NCBI GenBank assembly: GCA_003250475.1 | Contig: QKGI01000074.1 | Location: 1 to 64,000 of the forward strand | From: Bacteroidota bacterium | GTDB taxonomy: Bacteria; Bacteroidota; Bacteroidia; Bacteroidales; VadinHA17 | Direction of reading: 5' to 3' | DNA length: 64,000 nucleotides | Shown: one piece after another, positions 51,349-60,121 of the stretch | Layout of the letters: every line of letters starts with the position of its first letter | Numbering within the stretch: position 1 is the first letter of the stretch | Position numbers and translations under genes: made by a program | The notes under the pieces: model-generated | Told to the model about the DNA's origin: nothing | What the model saw: the letters and a program-made list of their open reading frames with translations, nothing else | The model's database searches: none

Positions 51349-52308
51349 TTACTCTTTTTTTGTCTGTATAATCCTGATAGGCATTGTTGCAGGAACAAGC
51401 CCCGATTTAAGTATTATCCTCTGACCTTTTTCCCCGGCCACAAAGCTCACAAATCCCGACCCGAGGCCTGAGAACGATTCCCTCGAATTCATATTCACCT
51501 CCCTGGTGAAGGGGTAGGTTTTGTCATATATAGATCCCTGTACCGGCAGGTAAAATGTTGATTCATCAAGATAAGGCATTGAGACAGCTGCTATCTTAAT
51601 CTTATTCAGCAAAGAGAGACTGAGCGAATCGTCACCGTCACTTATCCAGTTGACACTAACAATTCCGATAGCGCCATTGCTGCCGGACACATAGTCTATA
51701 ACTTCGGGATTACTTTTTACGGCGAAGAAGTTCGGAGCAGGTTTCTCCGGCAGATCGAATTTCTCCCTGAAATATCTGATATTGCCCGAATGCATATTGT
51801 CGAAGACAATGTTTATAGGCCCCATCTTTGATTTGGGGTTGATCTGTTTCCAGTCGGTGATCGCACCGGTGAATATATCTTTTACGTTTTGATAAGTCAG
51901 GAGGGAATCTGCGTTGTTTTTATTAAGAACAAGGGCAAGGGCATCATATGCTACCACTGTAGTGCGCACTACTGTCTGAATGTCAAGCAGAACCTTTCTC
52001 TGTTCTTCTGAGGGAGCCCATGATGAGACTATCACCTTTACGGAATCGTTGAGGAAATATGCCACAAGTTCGTTTTCAGGCTTATAAACGGGCCTGATCT
52101 GCGCGTAGCTGTACAGAGCTGTAAATGTATCTATCTCTGCATCAATGATCGGACGGAATGATTCATCGGATCCGATGACTATATTACCGGAGGTCGGAGT
52201 TTCCCTTAACGCCGTAGTTCCTCTGTTTTTGCAGCCTTCAAATGTCATAAGGGCGATGAGCAGGAGCAGGCCGGGAACAATTAATAATATGTATCTCAGT
52301 TTTTTCAT
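51349..52308 (-). CDS. PstS-like substrate-binding lipoprotein without a Pst transporter
   Basis: 319 residues. The lipoprotein signal ends FEGCKN with Cys at residue 26. The fold is that of PstS-type periplasmic binding proteins: IVIGSDESFRPIIDAEIDTF, TYQNVKDIFTGAITDWKQIN, SGNIRYFREKF and a C-terminal LGSGFVSFVAGEKGQRIILK. Two places differ from phosphate-specific PstS: the first loop is GSDES rather than GSGST-like, and SGNI replaces the SGT loop. No pstC, pstA or pstB is near. It is cotranscribed with the TPR gene 6 bases downstream and upstream of Ton motor genes, so it may sense or present an anion rather than feed an ABC transporter. Confidence 0.87.
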   Translation of the reverse strand: MKKLRYILLIVPGLLLLIALMTFEGCKNRGTTALRETPTSGNIVIGSDESFRPIIDAEIDTFTALYSYAQIRPVYKPENELVAYFLNDSVKVIVSSWAPSEEQRKVLLDIQTVVRTTVVAYDALALVLNKNNADSLLTYQNVKDIFTGAITDWKQINPKSKMGPINIVFDNMHSGNIRYFREKFDLPEKPAPNFFAVKSNPEVIDYVSGSNGAIGIVSVNWISDGDDSLSLSLLNKIKIAAVSMPYLDESTFYLPVQGSIYDKTYPFTREVNMNSRESFSGLGSGFVSFVAGEKGQRIILKSGLVPATMPIRIIQTKKE

Positions 52309-52481
52309 TCCTTTATAGTTTTCAACTAACTATGGGCCACAATATTAATAATTATCTCTTAATCTTGTTTTCAGAATTAAGGGAAAAATTCATAATAGTA
52401 CCAATATGGTCAGATGCAAAGCATGTGCCAATAATACTTATGACCGTTAAGCAAGATGCCTCCCCACGCTGAACTGACGAA

Positions 52482-52712
52482 TTATTCTTCCTGATCATCC
52501 TTGCTGAAAAAGCTCTCCTTAATCTTTTCATAAGACACAAAAACCCTGTATATAGCATACACTATCAGGGGAACCGCAAGTACTATCCGGAGGGCTTTGT
52601 CGATATCAAAGAGTGTTGTAGTGAGCAAAAATATCGCGAGGCCGAAATAGAAAAAAACCATCATAGTGCCGAAAATGGCAAAAATCTTGTCGTACATTTT
52701 ACTGCTGTTCAT
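52482..52712 (-). CDS. Small two-helix membrane protein, unknown
   Basis: 76 residues with two transmembrane helices (about 10-30 and 40-60) and an acidic C-terminus (FFSKDDQEE). The next internal Met (residue 6) is an alternative start. I do not recognise the family. It is on the same strand and 173 bases upstream of the PstS-like gene, which places it near the head of the Ton-linked group; the spacer holds only AT-rich sequence and no other gene that I can support. Confidence 0.7.
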   Translation of the reverse strand: MNSSKMYDKIFAIFGTMMVFFYFGLAIFLLTTTLFDIDKALRIVLAVPLIVYAIYRVFVSYEKIKESFFSKDDQEE

Positions 52713-52790
52713 CGCTTATGTCTTAATCTCACAAATATATGATTTATATCTTTTTTGTTGCAGGCATAACCTTAATAAATTGGCAAAAAA

Positions 52791-52813
52791 GAGAGCTGCA
52801 CGGGGCAGCTCTC
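52791..52813 (-). terminator. Intrinsic terminator of the POT transporter gene
   Basis: A nine-base-pair perfect stem (GAGAGCTGC with GCAGCTCTC) around a five-base loop; on the minus strand it is followed by a T-run (52785-52790), just after the transporter stop codon. Confidence 0.9.
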
Positions 52814-52837
52814 TTATATCTGCGACTTAGATATCAG

Positions 52838-54637
52838 TTATTTCGTGGCATTTTCCAGCCTCTTCATAATTGAGAAAATGAATGTGGCGGAGAGGAGGCA
52901 GCAAACGATAAACACTGCCCAGAGCTGCCAGAGATCCACCTTGTCCCACAGCTTGCTGCCGACGAACAGAAGCTTGTTACCCACGGCTGTTGCCAGAAGC
53001 CATCCTGCCTGCATCATTCCCTGGAACCGTGAAGGAGCCACCTTGGATACAAATGAGAGGCCCATCGGGCTCAGGAAGAGTTCTGCCACCGTCAGGATCA
53101 GGTAACTGCTTATAAGCCAGTAGGGACTTACCCTTAGTGCTTCCGAAACGGGGGACCCGGCAAGAGAAGAAGGTGAGGGTAGCTTAACGGATGAGATAAG
53201 CACCACCATAAAGCCGACTGCCGCTATTATCATTCCAATGCCGATTTTCTTCGGCGTTGAAGGCTCGATATTCTTTTTGTTCAGCCATGCAAATACTCCC
53301 ATCACCGGGAATGTGAGAGCCACGATGAAGAGCGGGTTGAACGACTGAAATACTTCGGGTTCTATTGAGTTCAGCTGATCGGCACGGGTCATGAACAGGT
53401 AGGCAAGAATGAATGCAACTACGAAAAGGACACCTCCCGCTATTCTCGTCGGCATCTTTACCGTTTTTCCCACAAGAATTACCAGACCGGCTATCGAACC
53501 TATCACTGCCAGCATGGAGGGCAGGGTGAAGAACAGATATGTAAACGATCCAACCTGTTTTGCGGTGTAGTCCCTCGCGAACAGGGTAAGGGTAAGTCCG
53601 TTCTGGTGGAATGACATCCAGAAGAAAACCACAACAACAAATACCAGTATAAGCGAAGAAACACGTGCATATTCATCTTTTTTGGCAGTGGTAAGCATCC
53701 ACGTTATGAAACCTGCAAAGAGACCAAAGGCAAGACCTGATGCCCATCCGACAATAAACTGAAGGCCGAAAGCAAATATCGCCATCGCAATAACTGCATA
53801 TATCAGAGGCCTCAGCTCAAATTCGATTGTGTTGGCTGATTCACTGCTGGCTTTGGCAGGTTTCTCCTTGTTGGGCAGGAGCCTGTTAAAGAACACATAT
53901 ACCAGCAGGGAGATGACCATTGCGACGGCTGCAATGCCGAATGCATAGTTATAGCCTCTCGAGAAGACGTCAAGGTAGCTGTTAGAGAAGGAGGCAAGAT
54001 CTGTTACCGGACCGGCTATGTTTACCTTGTCAGCCAGGGTCTGGAATTCCTGGAGCTTCGACGGATCTGTCAGTAACCCCCCGTTAAACTGGTGACACAG
54101 AGCGGGCAGGCTTCCGTCATGTAAGAATCCGTTTGCCCGGAGCCACCAGTTTCTGACACCGTTGGCAGCAAAAGGAGCAAAGAATGCACCGACGTTGATA
54201 CCCATATAGAAAATCATGAAGGCAGTATCCCTGAGCTTGGAATACTGGGGGTTATCATACATCTGGCCAACGACAGCCTGAAGGTTGCCTTTGAAGAGAC
54301 CGTTCCCAAAAGCGATGGTGAAGAGGGCTATCACGGTAAATGTGAGAGTCATGCCTGGTACGGCCATCAGGACATACCCTGCAAACATAATGATGATACC
54401 AAACAGTATTACTGTCTTGTATTTTCTGGTTGAGTCGGCAAGAATACCGCCGACCAGGGCAAGAGCATAAATACTGAAGTAAAACCAGCTGTAAATATCT
54501 CCCGCTTTTTCGGCAACTAAGCCGTACTTGGCCTGCAAAAAGAGCACCAGGATCGCCATCATGGTATAAAAGCCGAAACGTTCTCCCATGTTGGCGAAAA
54601 AGGCAACCAGCAGTCCTTTTGGATGGTTTTTGAGCAT
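52838..54637 (-). CDS. Proton-dependent oligopeptide transporter (POT/PTR2 family)
   Basis: 599 residues, about 14 transmembrane helices, within the range for bacterial POTs. The family start MGERFGFYTMMAILVLFLQA keeps the E-R-F-x-Y core of the ExxERF motif; later FGNGLFKGNLQAVVGQMYD, FMIFYMGINVGAFFAPF and SPYWLISSYLILTVAELFLS with the conserved Glu in helix 10. It imports di- and tripeptides with protons across the inner membrane. It is monocistronic, divergent from the NAD(P)HX repair gene, and ends in a strong terminator. Suits the peptide-using profile of the window. Confidence 0.92.
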   Translation of the reverse strand: MLKNHPKGLLVAFFANMGERFGFYTMMAILVLFLQAKYGLVAEKAGDIYSWFYFSIYALALVGGILADSTRKYKTVILFGIIIMFAGYVLMAVPGMTLTFTVIALFTIAFGNGLFKGNLQAVVGQMYDNPQYSKLRDTAFMIFYMGINVGAFFAPFAANGVRNWWLRANGFLHDGSLPALCHQFNGGLLTDPSKLQEFQTLADKVNIAGPVTDLASFSNSYLDVFSRGYNYAFGIAAVAMVISLLVYVFFNRLLPNKEKPAKASSESANTIEFELRPLIYAVIAMAIFAFGLQFIVGWASGLAFGLFAGFITWMLTTAKKDEYARVSSLILVFVVVVFFWMSFHQNGLTLTLFARDYTAKQVGSFTYLFFTLPSMLAVIGSIAGLVILVGKTVKMPTRIAGGVLFVVAFILAYLFMTRADQLNSIEPEVFQSFNPLFIVALTFPVMGVFAWLNKKNIEPSTPKKIGIGMIIAAVGFMVVLISSVKLPSPSSLAGSPVSEALRVSPYWLISSYLILTVAELFLSPMGLSFVSKVAPSRFQGMMQAGWLLATAVGNKLLFVGSKLWDKVDLWQLWAVFIVCCLLSATFIFSIMKRLENATK

Positions 54638-54678
54638 AATTCTTTGTATTAAGTTGGTTTCTTTTATTCTGACGCTGA

Positions 54679-54686
54679 CAAATATA
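54679..54686 (-). promoter_or_regulatory. TAnnTTTG -7 box of the POT transporter gene
   Basis: On the minus strand TATATTTG, a perfect -7 box, 42 bases upstream of the start codon. I see no convincing TTTG at -33. Confidence 0.45.
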
Positions 54687-54753
54687 TTAATCTTTTTAAT
54701 TTGGAACGAAGCATTATATCTTAGCTGTAATAATTTTGCATTGACTATAATTT

Positions 54754-54761
54754 TATATTTG
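54754..54761 (+). promoter_or_regulatory. TAnnTTTG -7 box of the NAD(P)HX repair gene
   Basis: TATATTTG, a perfect -7 box, 26 bases before the start codon; a TTTG lies at 54735-54738 but only 15 bases upstream, shorter than the common spacing. Confidence 0.5.
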
Positions 54762-54786
54762 TGCCATCGGTATTAAGCTGAAATCT

Positions 54787-56316
54787 ATGAAGATATTCAC
54801 ATCCGCTGAGATAAGAGAGATTGATGCAGCCACAATCCGTCTTGAACCTGTCACCCCTGCAGGATTGATGGAGCGTGCGGCAACAACAATGTTCCAGCGT
54901 TTAAAGGACCTTATTGCACCGGAAAAGAAAATAAATGTGTTTTCCGGACCTGGGAACAACGGGGGTGATGGACTGGTTCTTGCCAGGCTGCTTCATGAAG
55001 ATGGTCACCAGCTAAGGGTATTTATTGTTGAGACAGGATCGGCTCACAGCAGTGAGTTCCGGTTGAATGCCGACAGGCTTGAGAGAACAGGTGTTACCCC
55101 GGTGATAATAGCTGACCCCGGGACAATTCCCCTGATTGGAAAGGATGAAGTGGTGATTGACGCCATTTTCGGGACAGGCCTCAGCAAACCACCTGCCGGT
55201 GTAGCAGCAGAAGTCATACGGAGAATAAACCTGAGCGGTGCCTATATCATCTCTGTAGATGTTCCGTCGGGCCTGTACTGTGAAGACAACGGGGGAGTGA
55301 ACCGGGAGTTTATCATCAGGGCTTCACAGACTATTACGTTTCAGTTTCCGAAACTTGCATTTATGTTTGCCGGTAATGAAGAGCAGGCAGGCACCTGGGA
55401 GGTGTTGGACATAGGTCTTCACGCTGACACTATTTCCCTTATGGCAACTCCCTTTCATTATGTTGTCCGGGAAAATGTAAGGCCTATTCTTCAGAAGAGA
55501 AGGAAGTTTGATCACAAGGGGACCTTCGGACATGCCCTCATTATAGCAGGCAGCTATGGCAAGGCAGGTGCAGCAACACTTGCTGCCGGGGCAGCCCTTC
55601 GTACCGGTGCCGGTCTCGTCACAGCACATACGCCGGCTTCTTCAGTACTGGCTTTACAGGCAGCGCTTCCCGAGGCCATGGTATCACCGGACCCCGGTAC
55701 GGGGAATATCACTTTACTCCCGGACCTGGCACCTTACGATGCAGTGGGTGTGGGGCCGGGACTGGGAACGGACCCTGATACGGTTGCAGTACTTCAGAAG
55801 CTGCTTGAGAAAGCCGGCATTCCACTTGTCATTGATGCAGACGCACTGAATATTATGGCCAGGCACCGCGAACTGCTTGACATCATACCCCGGGGCTCAA
55901 TACTTACGCCTCATCCCGGGGAGTTCAGGAGACTGGCGGATACCGACTGCAATGATTACCGGCTCATGGAGCAGCAGCGTGCTTTTGCCGCAAAATACAA
56001 CTGTATTGTTGTGCTCAAAGGGGCCCATACCTCCATTGCGGTACCCGAAGGTGAGGTGTTCTTCAACAGTACAGGTAACCCGGGAATGGCTACAGGTGGC
56101 AGCGGAGACGTTCTGACGGGAATGATAACATCCCTGTTGGCTCAGGGTTATGCCCCTGCCGATGCAGCCCTGGCTGGTGTGTACCTGCATGGCCTGGCAG
56201 GAGATGTGGCTCTCAGGATACATTCGGAAGAATCCGTTATTGCGGGTGATATACTGATGAACATCGGAAGGGCTTTCCGTGAGACACAATTCAACAGCTT
56301 CAGTATGTACTTATAA
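54787..56316 (+). CDS. nnr: Bifunctional NAD(P)H-hydrate epimerase / ADP-dependent dehydratase
   Basis: 509 residues. It repairs hydrated NADH and NADPH: the N-terminal YjeF_N domain (about 1-210) epimerises, the C-terminal YjeF_C/carbohydrate-kinase-like domain (about 225-500) dehydrates using ADP. Signatures: GNNGGDGLVLARLLHEDG, GTGLSKPPAG, SVDVPSGLYCEDN; then GHALIIAGSYGKAGAATLAA, ILTPHPGEFRRL and NPGMATGGSGDVLTGMI. Full length for the fused form. Cytoplasmic. Its stop overlaps the start of the DUF4831 gene (TAATG), so the two are coupled. Confidence 0.95.
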   Translation: MKIFTSAEIREIDAATIRLEPVTPAGLMERAATTMFQRLKDLIAPEKKINVFSGPGNNGGDGLVLARLLHEDGHQLRVFIVETGSAHSSEFRLNADRLERTGVTPVIIADPGTIPLIGKDEVVIDAIFGTGLSKPPAGVAAEVIRRINLSGAYIISVDVPSGLYCEDNGGVNREFIIRASQTITFQFPKLAFMFAGNEEQAGTWEVLDIGLHADTISLMATPFHYVVRENVRPILQKRRKFDHKGTFGHALIIAGSYGKAGAATLAAGAALRTGAGLVTAHTPASSVLALQAALPEAMVSPDPGTGNITLLPDLAPYDAVGVGPGLGTDPDTVAVLQKLLEKAGIPLVIDADALNIMARHRELLDIIPRGSILTPHPGEFRRLADTDCNDYRLMEQQRAFAAKYNCIVVLKGAHTSIAVPEGEVFFNSTGNPGMATGGSGDVLTGMITSLLAQGYAPADAALAGVYLHGLAGDVALRIHSEESVIAGDILMNIGRAFRETQFNSFSMYL

Positions 56317-57443
56317 TGAACGATATGAAAAGATCACTTTTTATAATTTTCCCGGCACTCATGGCTTTTGCATATGGCTGCACCAGCATGTCAAAGAATG
56401 CCGACAGCGATATTGTGGTACTGCCGCTGGGCGGTGATGTAAAAGTCACCGAGGGAAGTATTGTATATGCACTCCCGCAGACGGTTTTCGAGATTGACAT
56501 AGCTGCCGAAAAGATGATCGAAGTCCCGGGACCATACGCTGCCTACGCCGGTGAGATGATAGGACTTGACAATGTGATAAAGGATGAAAACGAGATATGG
56601 ACACTGACTGACATTAGCATGAGATCGGTAGAAGAACTCGATCCGCGCCAGTTTTATGTTATTCAGGGTACAACACTTATGCAGACGAACCTGTTGAAGC
56701 TGAAAGAGAGCGGTCTTGTTCTTGATATAAATCCGGACATTTACCTCGGTTCAGGCCAGTCTCATATCAGGGAGAGCTCAGAGTACAATGGCCTGCTCTT
56801 CCCTGACCGGGGAGCAAATGAATATGTCCTTACCAGGACTGATACCGCTTACCGGATAGTTAAGGCTGATACTGCGTTTATACGTGTTCCGTACCTGGTT
56901 CAGATGAAGAAGGGGATGACTGTCGCCCAGGAGGCCAGGGAGGCAGCCGACAGGCTCCTTGAACTTCGCGAAGGCAGGCACATGATACTTACCGGGGAGA
57001 CAAATATCTTCCCGCAGGATGGCGCTGCCATTGATGAGATAAACAGGCTGGAGAGAGAATATACATCACTATTTGCAGGCAAAACATGGTCTGAGATAAG
57101 ACACTTCCGCATATGGTTTATTCCGGATCCGGACATGGCAGGGGAGAAGAGCGTCCTCTTCTATTTTTCTGAGACAGACGGAGTAAAAACATCGGGCCAG
57201 GGCGGCAAACCGGTGTATATTGAGCTGGTACCGTCAGGAAAGACCAGGGAGCTGAACCTGGTGGTGCAACCGGCTACCTCACAGAAAGACCTGGTTGTAA
57301 GCGACAGGCTCTACTACAGGGTCCCTGATGTAGCCCGGATAGACATTACCTCCGGGGATGAGATACTGTATACTGCACGTAAGCTGGTCTATCAGTTCGG
57401 AAATACCGTGGTATTGCCATCTAATTTTATTATAGGCAGGTAA
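56316..57443 (+). CDS. DUF4831 family lipoprotein
   Basis: 375 residues. A lipoprotein-type signal ends FAYGCTS (Cys22 or so). The mature N-terminus EGSIVYALPQTVFEIDIAAE and the IEVPGPYAAYAGEMIGLDNV stretch are typical of DUF4831, a Bacteroidota-restricted family of unknown function. The C-terminus is beta-rich (GGKPVYIELVPSGKTRELNL). The start codon overlaps the stop codon of the NAD(P)HX repair gene by one base, which looks like translational coupling, although a cytosolic repair enzyme and an envelope lipoprotein have no obvious common job. The 93 bases after it hold no feature I can support. Confidence 0.82.
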   Translation: MNDMKRSLFIIFPALMAFAYGCTSMSKNADSDIVVLPLGGDVKVTEGSIVYALPQTVFEIDIAAEKMIEVPGPYAAYAGEMIGLDNVIKDENEIWTLTDISMRSVEELDPRQFYVIQGTTLMQTNLLKLKESGLVLDINPDIYLGSGQSHIRESSEYNGLLFPDRGANEYVLTRTDTAYRIVKADTAFIRVPYLVQMKKGMTVAQEAREAADRLLELREGRHMILTGETNIFPQDGAAIDEINRLEREYTSLFAGKTWSEIRHFRIWFIPDPDMAGEKSVLFYFSETDGVKTSGQGGKPVYIELVPSGKTRELNLVVQPATSQKDLVVSDRLYYRVPDVARIDITSGDEILYTARKLVYQFGNTVVLPSNFIIGR

Positions 57444-57536
57444 TAAGGTATATAGGGTAATTGAATGACCGCACTGGCAGGCTGTCGCCTGGTCGTATTG
57501 CATTTGAATGGCCCGGGGAAGCACCCCCTCCGGCTG

Positions 57537-58610
57537 TCACCTGGGTGCGTCAGATTCAATAAGATCAATAAAGGCTTTCTCCCGCTTCGAAATGTGAAAG
57601 TTTTCTGTTATCCTTTGTCGGGCATTGTGTCCCAGGTTGTCACAAACACTACTGTCGGTGTTTAATATCTCATCGAATCTCTTCCTGAGATAATCCTTCC
57701 CGGAATGATGGATCAGATAGCCGGTGTCTCCTATGATATGTGGTATGGCGCCTACTGACGAGCCTATGGGTACGCAACGGCATAGCATAGCTTCACAGAG
57801 CGCATTGGGGAATCCCTCGGAGACAGAAAGCTGTAATACATAGCGGCTTGACTCGAGAAAAGTAATGAAAAGCTCCCGGGTAAGGTATGGATAGATGGTC
57901 ACATTGTCAGGGATGTTGCCCATGCGGCTTTTTATCCAGTCCGGGATACCTATTATAGTAAAGGCAGCCTGCCGGTATTGTTCTGCCAGGTAAATAACAA
58001 GGTCTATCCCCTTGACCTTTAGCCTGGGCATGCTGCCGACAGTGGCCAGGACAATAAAGGTGTTCTCAATCTTCTTGCCAGGATCACCATTGAACAGGCC
58101 AGGATCAAAACCATTGTATATCACCCTGTGGGGAGTAGTTATGCCGGGAAAGAAGTATTTATATCCCTGCATCGGATAGTCACTTTTCTCGAGGTAGTTA
58201 TACTTACTTATGACAAGAGTATCGTCAACAGGGATAAGTTCACGACAGAGCTGAAACGACCATCTGATAAAGGTTCGCATTACCGGCTTCCTGAGGCTTC
58301 CGTAATTTAATGAGGGAAAGGAGACACAGTCTGTACCTCCGGGAATGATATACACAGGTCTCCCGGCAATCCTGCCAAGAAGGGCAGGAAGGAATGACCA
58401 GTACCCGCCAAACATAACGAAAACCGCCCTGGCTTTGGGAAGGAATCTCAACAGAAAAAGTAACTGCCTGAGGAAGTTCAAAGGGGTCATACTCTTAACC
58501 TTCCATTCGTGACCGGGAGTGATGACAGTGTAACGGTGTGAAAGAAAGTCAATATCCTTCCTTATGAATGAAGATTTCTCGGGGTATATGTAAAGTATGA
58601 TCTCCTTCAT
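57537..58610 (-). CDS. Family 4-like glycosyltransferase
   Basis: 357 residues. The C-terminal donor-binding half is clear: LATVGSMPRLKVKGIDLVIY, then SRYVLQLSVSEGFPNALCEA with the Glu-x7-Glu-type arrangement, CVPIGSSVGAIPHIIGDTG. The N-terminal half has ARAVFVMFGGYWSFLPALLG and YIIPGGTDC. It probably adds a sugar in surface polysaccharide or glycolipid synthesis. It begins 10 bases after a methyltransferase gene on the same strand, so both are probably cotranscribed. Acceptor unknown. Confidence 0.86.
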   Translation of the reverse strand: MKEIILYIYPEKSSFIRKDIDFLSHRYTVITPGHEWKVKSMTPLNFLRQLLFLLRFLPKARAVFVMFGGYWSFLPALLGRIAGRPVYIIPGGTDCVSFPSLNYGSLRKPVMRTFIRWSFQLCRELIPVDDTLVISKYNYLEKSDYPMQGYKYFFPGITTPHRVIYNGFDPGLFNGDPGKKIENTFIVLATVGSMPRLKVKGIDLVIYLAEQYRQAAFTIIGIPDWIKSRMGNIPDNVTIYPYLTRELFITFLESSRYVLQLSVSEGFPNALCEAMLCRCVPIGSSVGAIPHIIGDTGYLIHHSGKDYLRKRFDEILNTDSSVCDNLGHNARQRITENFHISKREKAFIDLIESDAPR

Positions 58611-58620
58611 GATCCGGTGC

Positions 58621-59334
58621 TTAGAACCTTATGAGGAGAAACCTGATCCTGGCCAGAAGCTTTCTTATAACAATATGGTATTTGGGAAGCGGGGAGAGGG
58701 TTACCGGACTTTTTTTCCTGAGAGTGATAACGGCATAATCATGTTCCCTGTCGAAGAGGGAATACGAGACATAACTGACTGGCACAAGATCTGCAGTGAA
58801 GGCATTGCCGAGCAATGATGCAGCTTCGATGGATTGATCCACAATCTGAAGCTGTTCGGGAGTAGTCAATCTGATATAGTCCAAAGCCCGGGGGTGTGGA
58901 ATATGTATCAGGATCACGGACCTGTCATGCATAAGAGAGGCAAGTAAGACAAAAAGTTCCTTATGTTGGGAGACAGGAATGTGCTCGAGTACATCAGGCA
59001 GGATGATGAAGTCAAACAGGCCGGAATGCGTGAAATCGGTCATATCTGACACATGGAAGCTGACATTACGGAAATTTCCGAGTCTTTTTTTAGCTATCGC
59101 TATCGATTCCGGACTTATGTCAACAGCCACTACTTCCCCCTTTTTCAGATACCTGAGGAGTAATCCTGTGAGTGTCCCGATGCCGCATCCTATTTCAAGG
59201 ACCCTGCTGTTTTTCTGCAACCCGGCATCCTTGAGAAAACCCATTATCCTGTAATGTCTCAGGTTAACGCTGGTTTTTATCTGGTCCGGTGCAAAGTCAT
59301 CATACCATTTGCCTATCTGTTCACGCGTTTCCAT
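58621..59334 (-). CDS. Class I SAM-dependent methyltransferase
   Basis: 237 residues. The SAM-binding motif is RVLEIGCGIGTLTGLLLRYL (about 40-59), then VAVDISPESIAIAKKRLG and FDFIILPDVLEHIPVSQHKE, a methyltransferase_11/23-like layout. The C-terminal part has ILIHIPHPRALDYIRLTTPE, as in methyltransferases that act on glycans or lipid-linked intermediates. It lies directly upstream of the glycosyltransferase and probably modifies the same glycan. It is not known whether it transfers to oxygen, nitrogen or carbon. Confidence 0.87.
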   Translation of the reverse strand: METREQIGKWYDDFAPDQIKTSVNLRHYRIMGFLKDAGLQKNSRVLEIGCGIGTLTGLLLRYLKKGEVVAVDISPESIAIAKKRLGNFRNVSFHVSDMTDFTHSGLFDFIILPDVLEHIPVSQHKELFVLLASLMHDRSVILIHIPHPRALDYIRLTTPEQLQIVDQSIEAASLLGNAFTADLVPVSYVSYSLFDREHDYAVITLRKKSPVTLSPLPKYHIVIRKLLARIRFLLIRF

Positions 59335-59420
59335 TTTCAGACAAAAAAATAACCGCAGCCTTTATAGGCTGTATGGCAAAAGTAGATTTTTTTACCGGTT
59401 GAGCTCCGGTAATATGGAGA

Positions 59421-59942
59421 TTATTGGGCTTTGCCTTTGAAAGTTTTCATGAAATCCTCGTAGCTCTGCTTCTGCCAGCTGGTGCCGGCAAAATACATAA
59501 GCATGGGTTCAATCTGCACCGGGGTCTTATATCCTGATACGGGCGTAATAAGCTCGCTGTCAGCGGTAAGGAAGACTACGGTAGGGTAGCCCATGTTTCC
59601 CTGGAGGAGAGCATATGCAAGCTGATGGGTTTTGCCAAGGCTTCCGTCGTTGATGAATTTCCTTCCCTGGAAGGTCACCGGATCTTTCCCTTCAGCATTG
59701 AATTTAACAGCATAGTATTTTGTGTTGAGGATTTCTGCAATAACCGGATTGGAGAAAGTGTCTTTGTCCAGTTTTTTACACCAGCCGCACCAGTCAGTAT
59801 ATGCATCGACGAATATAGGACGCGGATTCGATTTGGCAAGCGCAGCAGCCTCCTCTATCGAATACCATTTAACTGCTCCGGCCTGGCTGTAAAGAAGCAT
59901 AGCCGGAGCTGCAAGTAAAAGTCCAAGGATTAGTTTCTTCAT
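59421..59942 (-). CDS. Exported thioredoxin-fold protein (thioredoxin_7/DsbD-gamma-like)
   Basis: 173 residues with a signal peptide (about 1-20, ending LLYSQ). The active site is CxxC at Cys52 and Cys55 in FVDAYTDWCGWCKKLDKDTF, the sequence style of DsbD-gamma/YbbN-like and DUF255-related thioredoxins, and there is a cis-Pro region YPTVVFLTADSE. It reduces or oxidises disulfides in the periplasm. Monocistronic, with a perfect -7 box about 50 bases upstream. Confidence 0.88.
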   Translation of the reverse strand: MKKLILGLLLAAPAMLLYSQAGAVKWYSIEEAAALAKSNPRPIFVDAYTDWCGWCKKLDKDTFSNPVIAEILNTKYYAVKFNAEGKDPVTFQGRKFINDGSLGKTHQLAYALLQGNMGYPTVVFLTADSELITPVSGYKTPVQIEPMLMYFAGTSWQKQSYEDFMKTFKGKAQ

Positions 59943-59990
59943 GTTTTATAGATAATTACGATTTATTTTACTTCCTGAAATTTGATTGTG

Positions 59991-59998
59991 CAAAAATA
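59991..59998 (-). promoter_or_regulatory. TAnnTTTG -7 box of the thioredoxin-like gene
   Basis: Minus-strand TATTTTTG, a perfect -7 box, 49 bases before the start codon. A -33 TTTG is not obvious. Confidence 0.45.
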
Positions 59999-60121
59999 GC
60001 AAATCAGTTCTATAACGAAAATAATGCCACAAAGTTCAGGTGTCATGTTTTTGGCATCGATTATTGGAATGATTTTTTATACATTTACAGACCTTCAATT
60101 TTTACTACTTAATAACTGATT

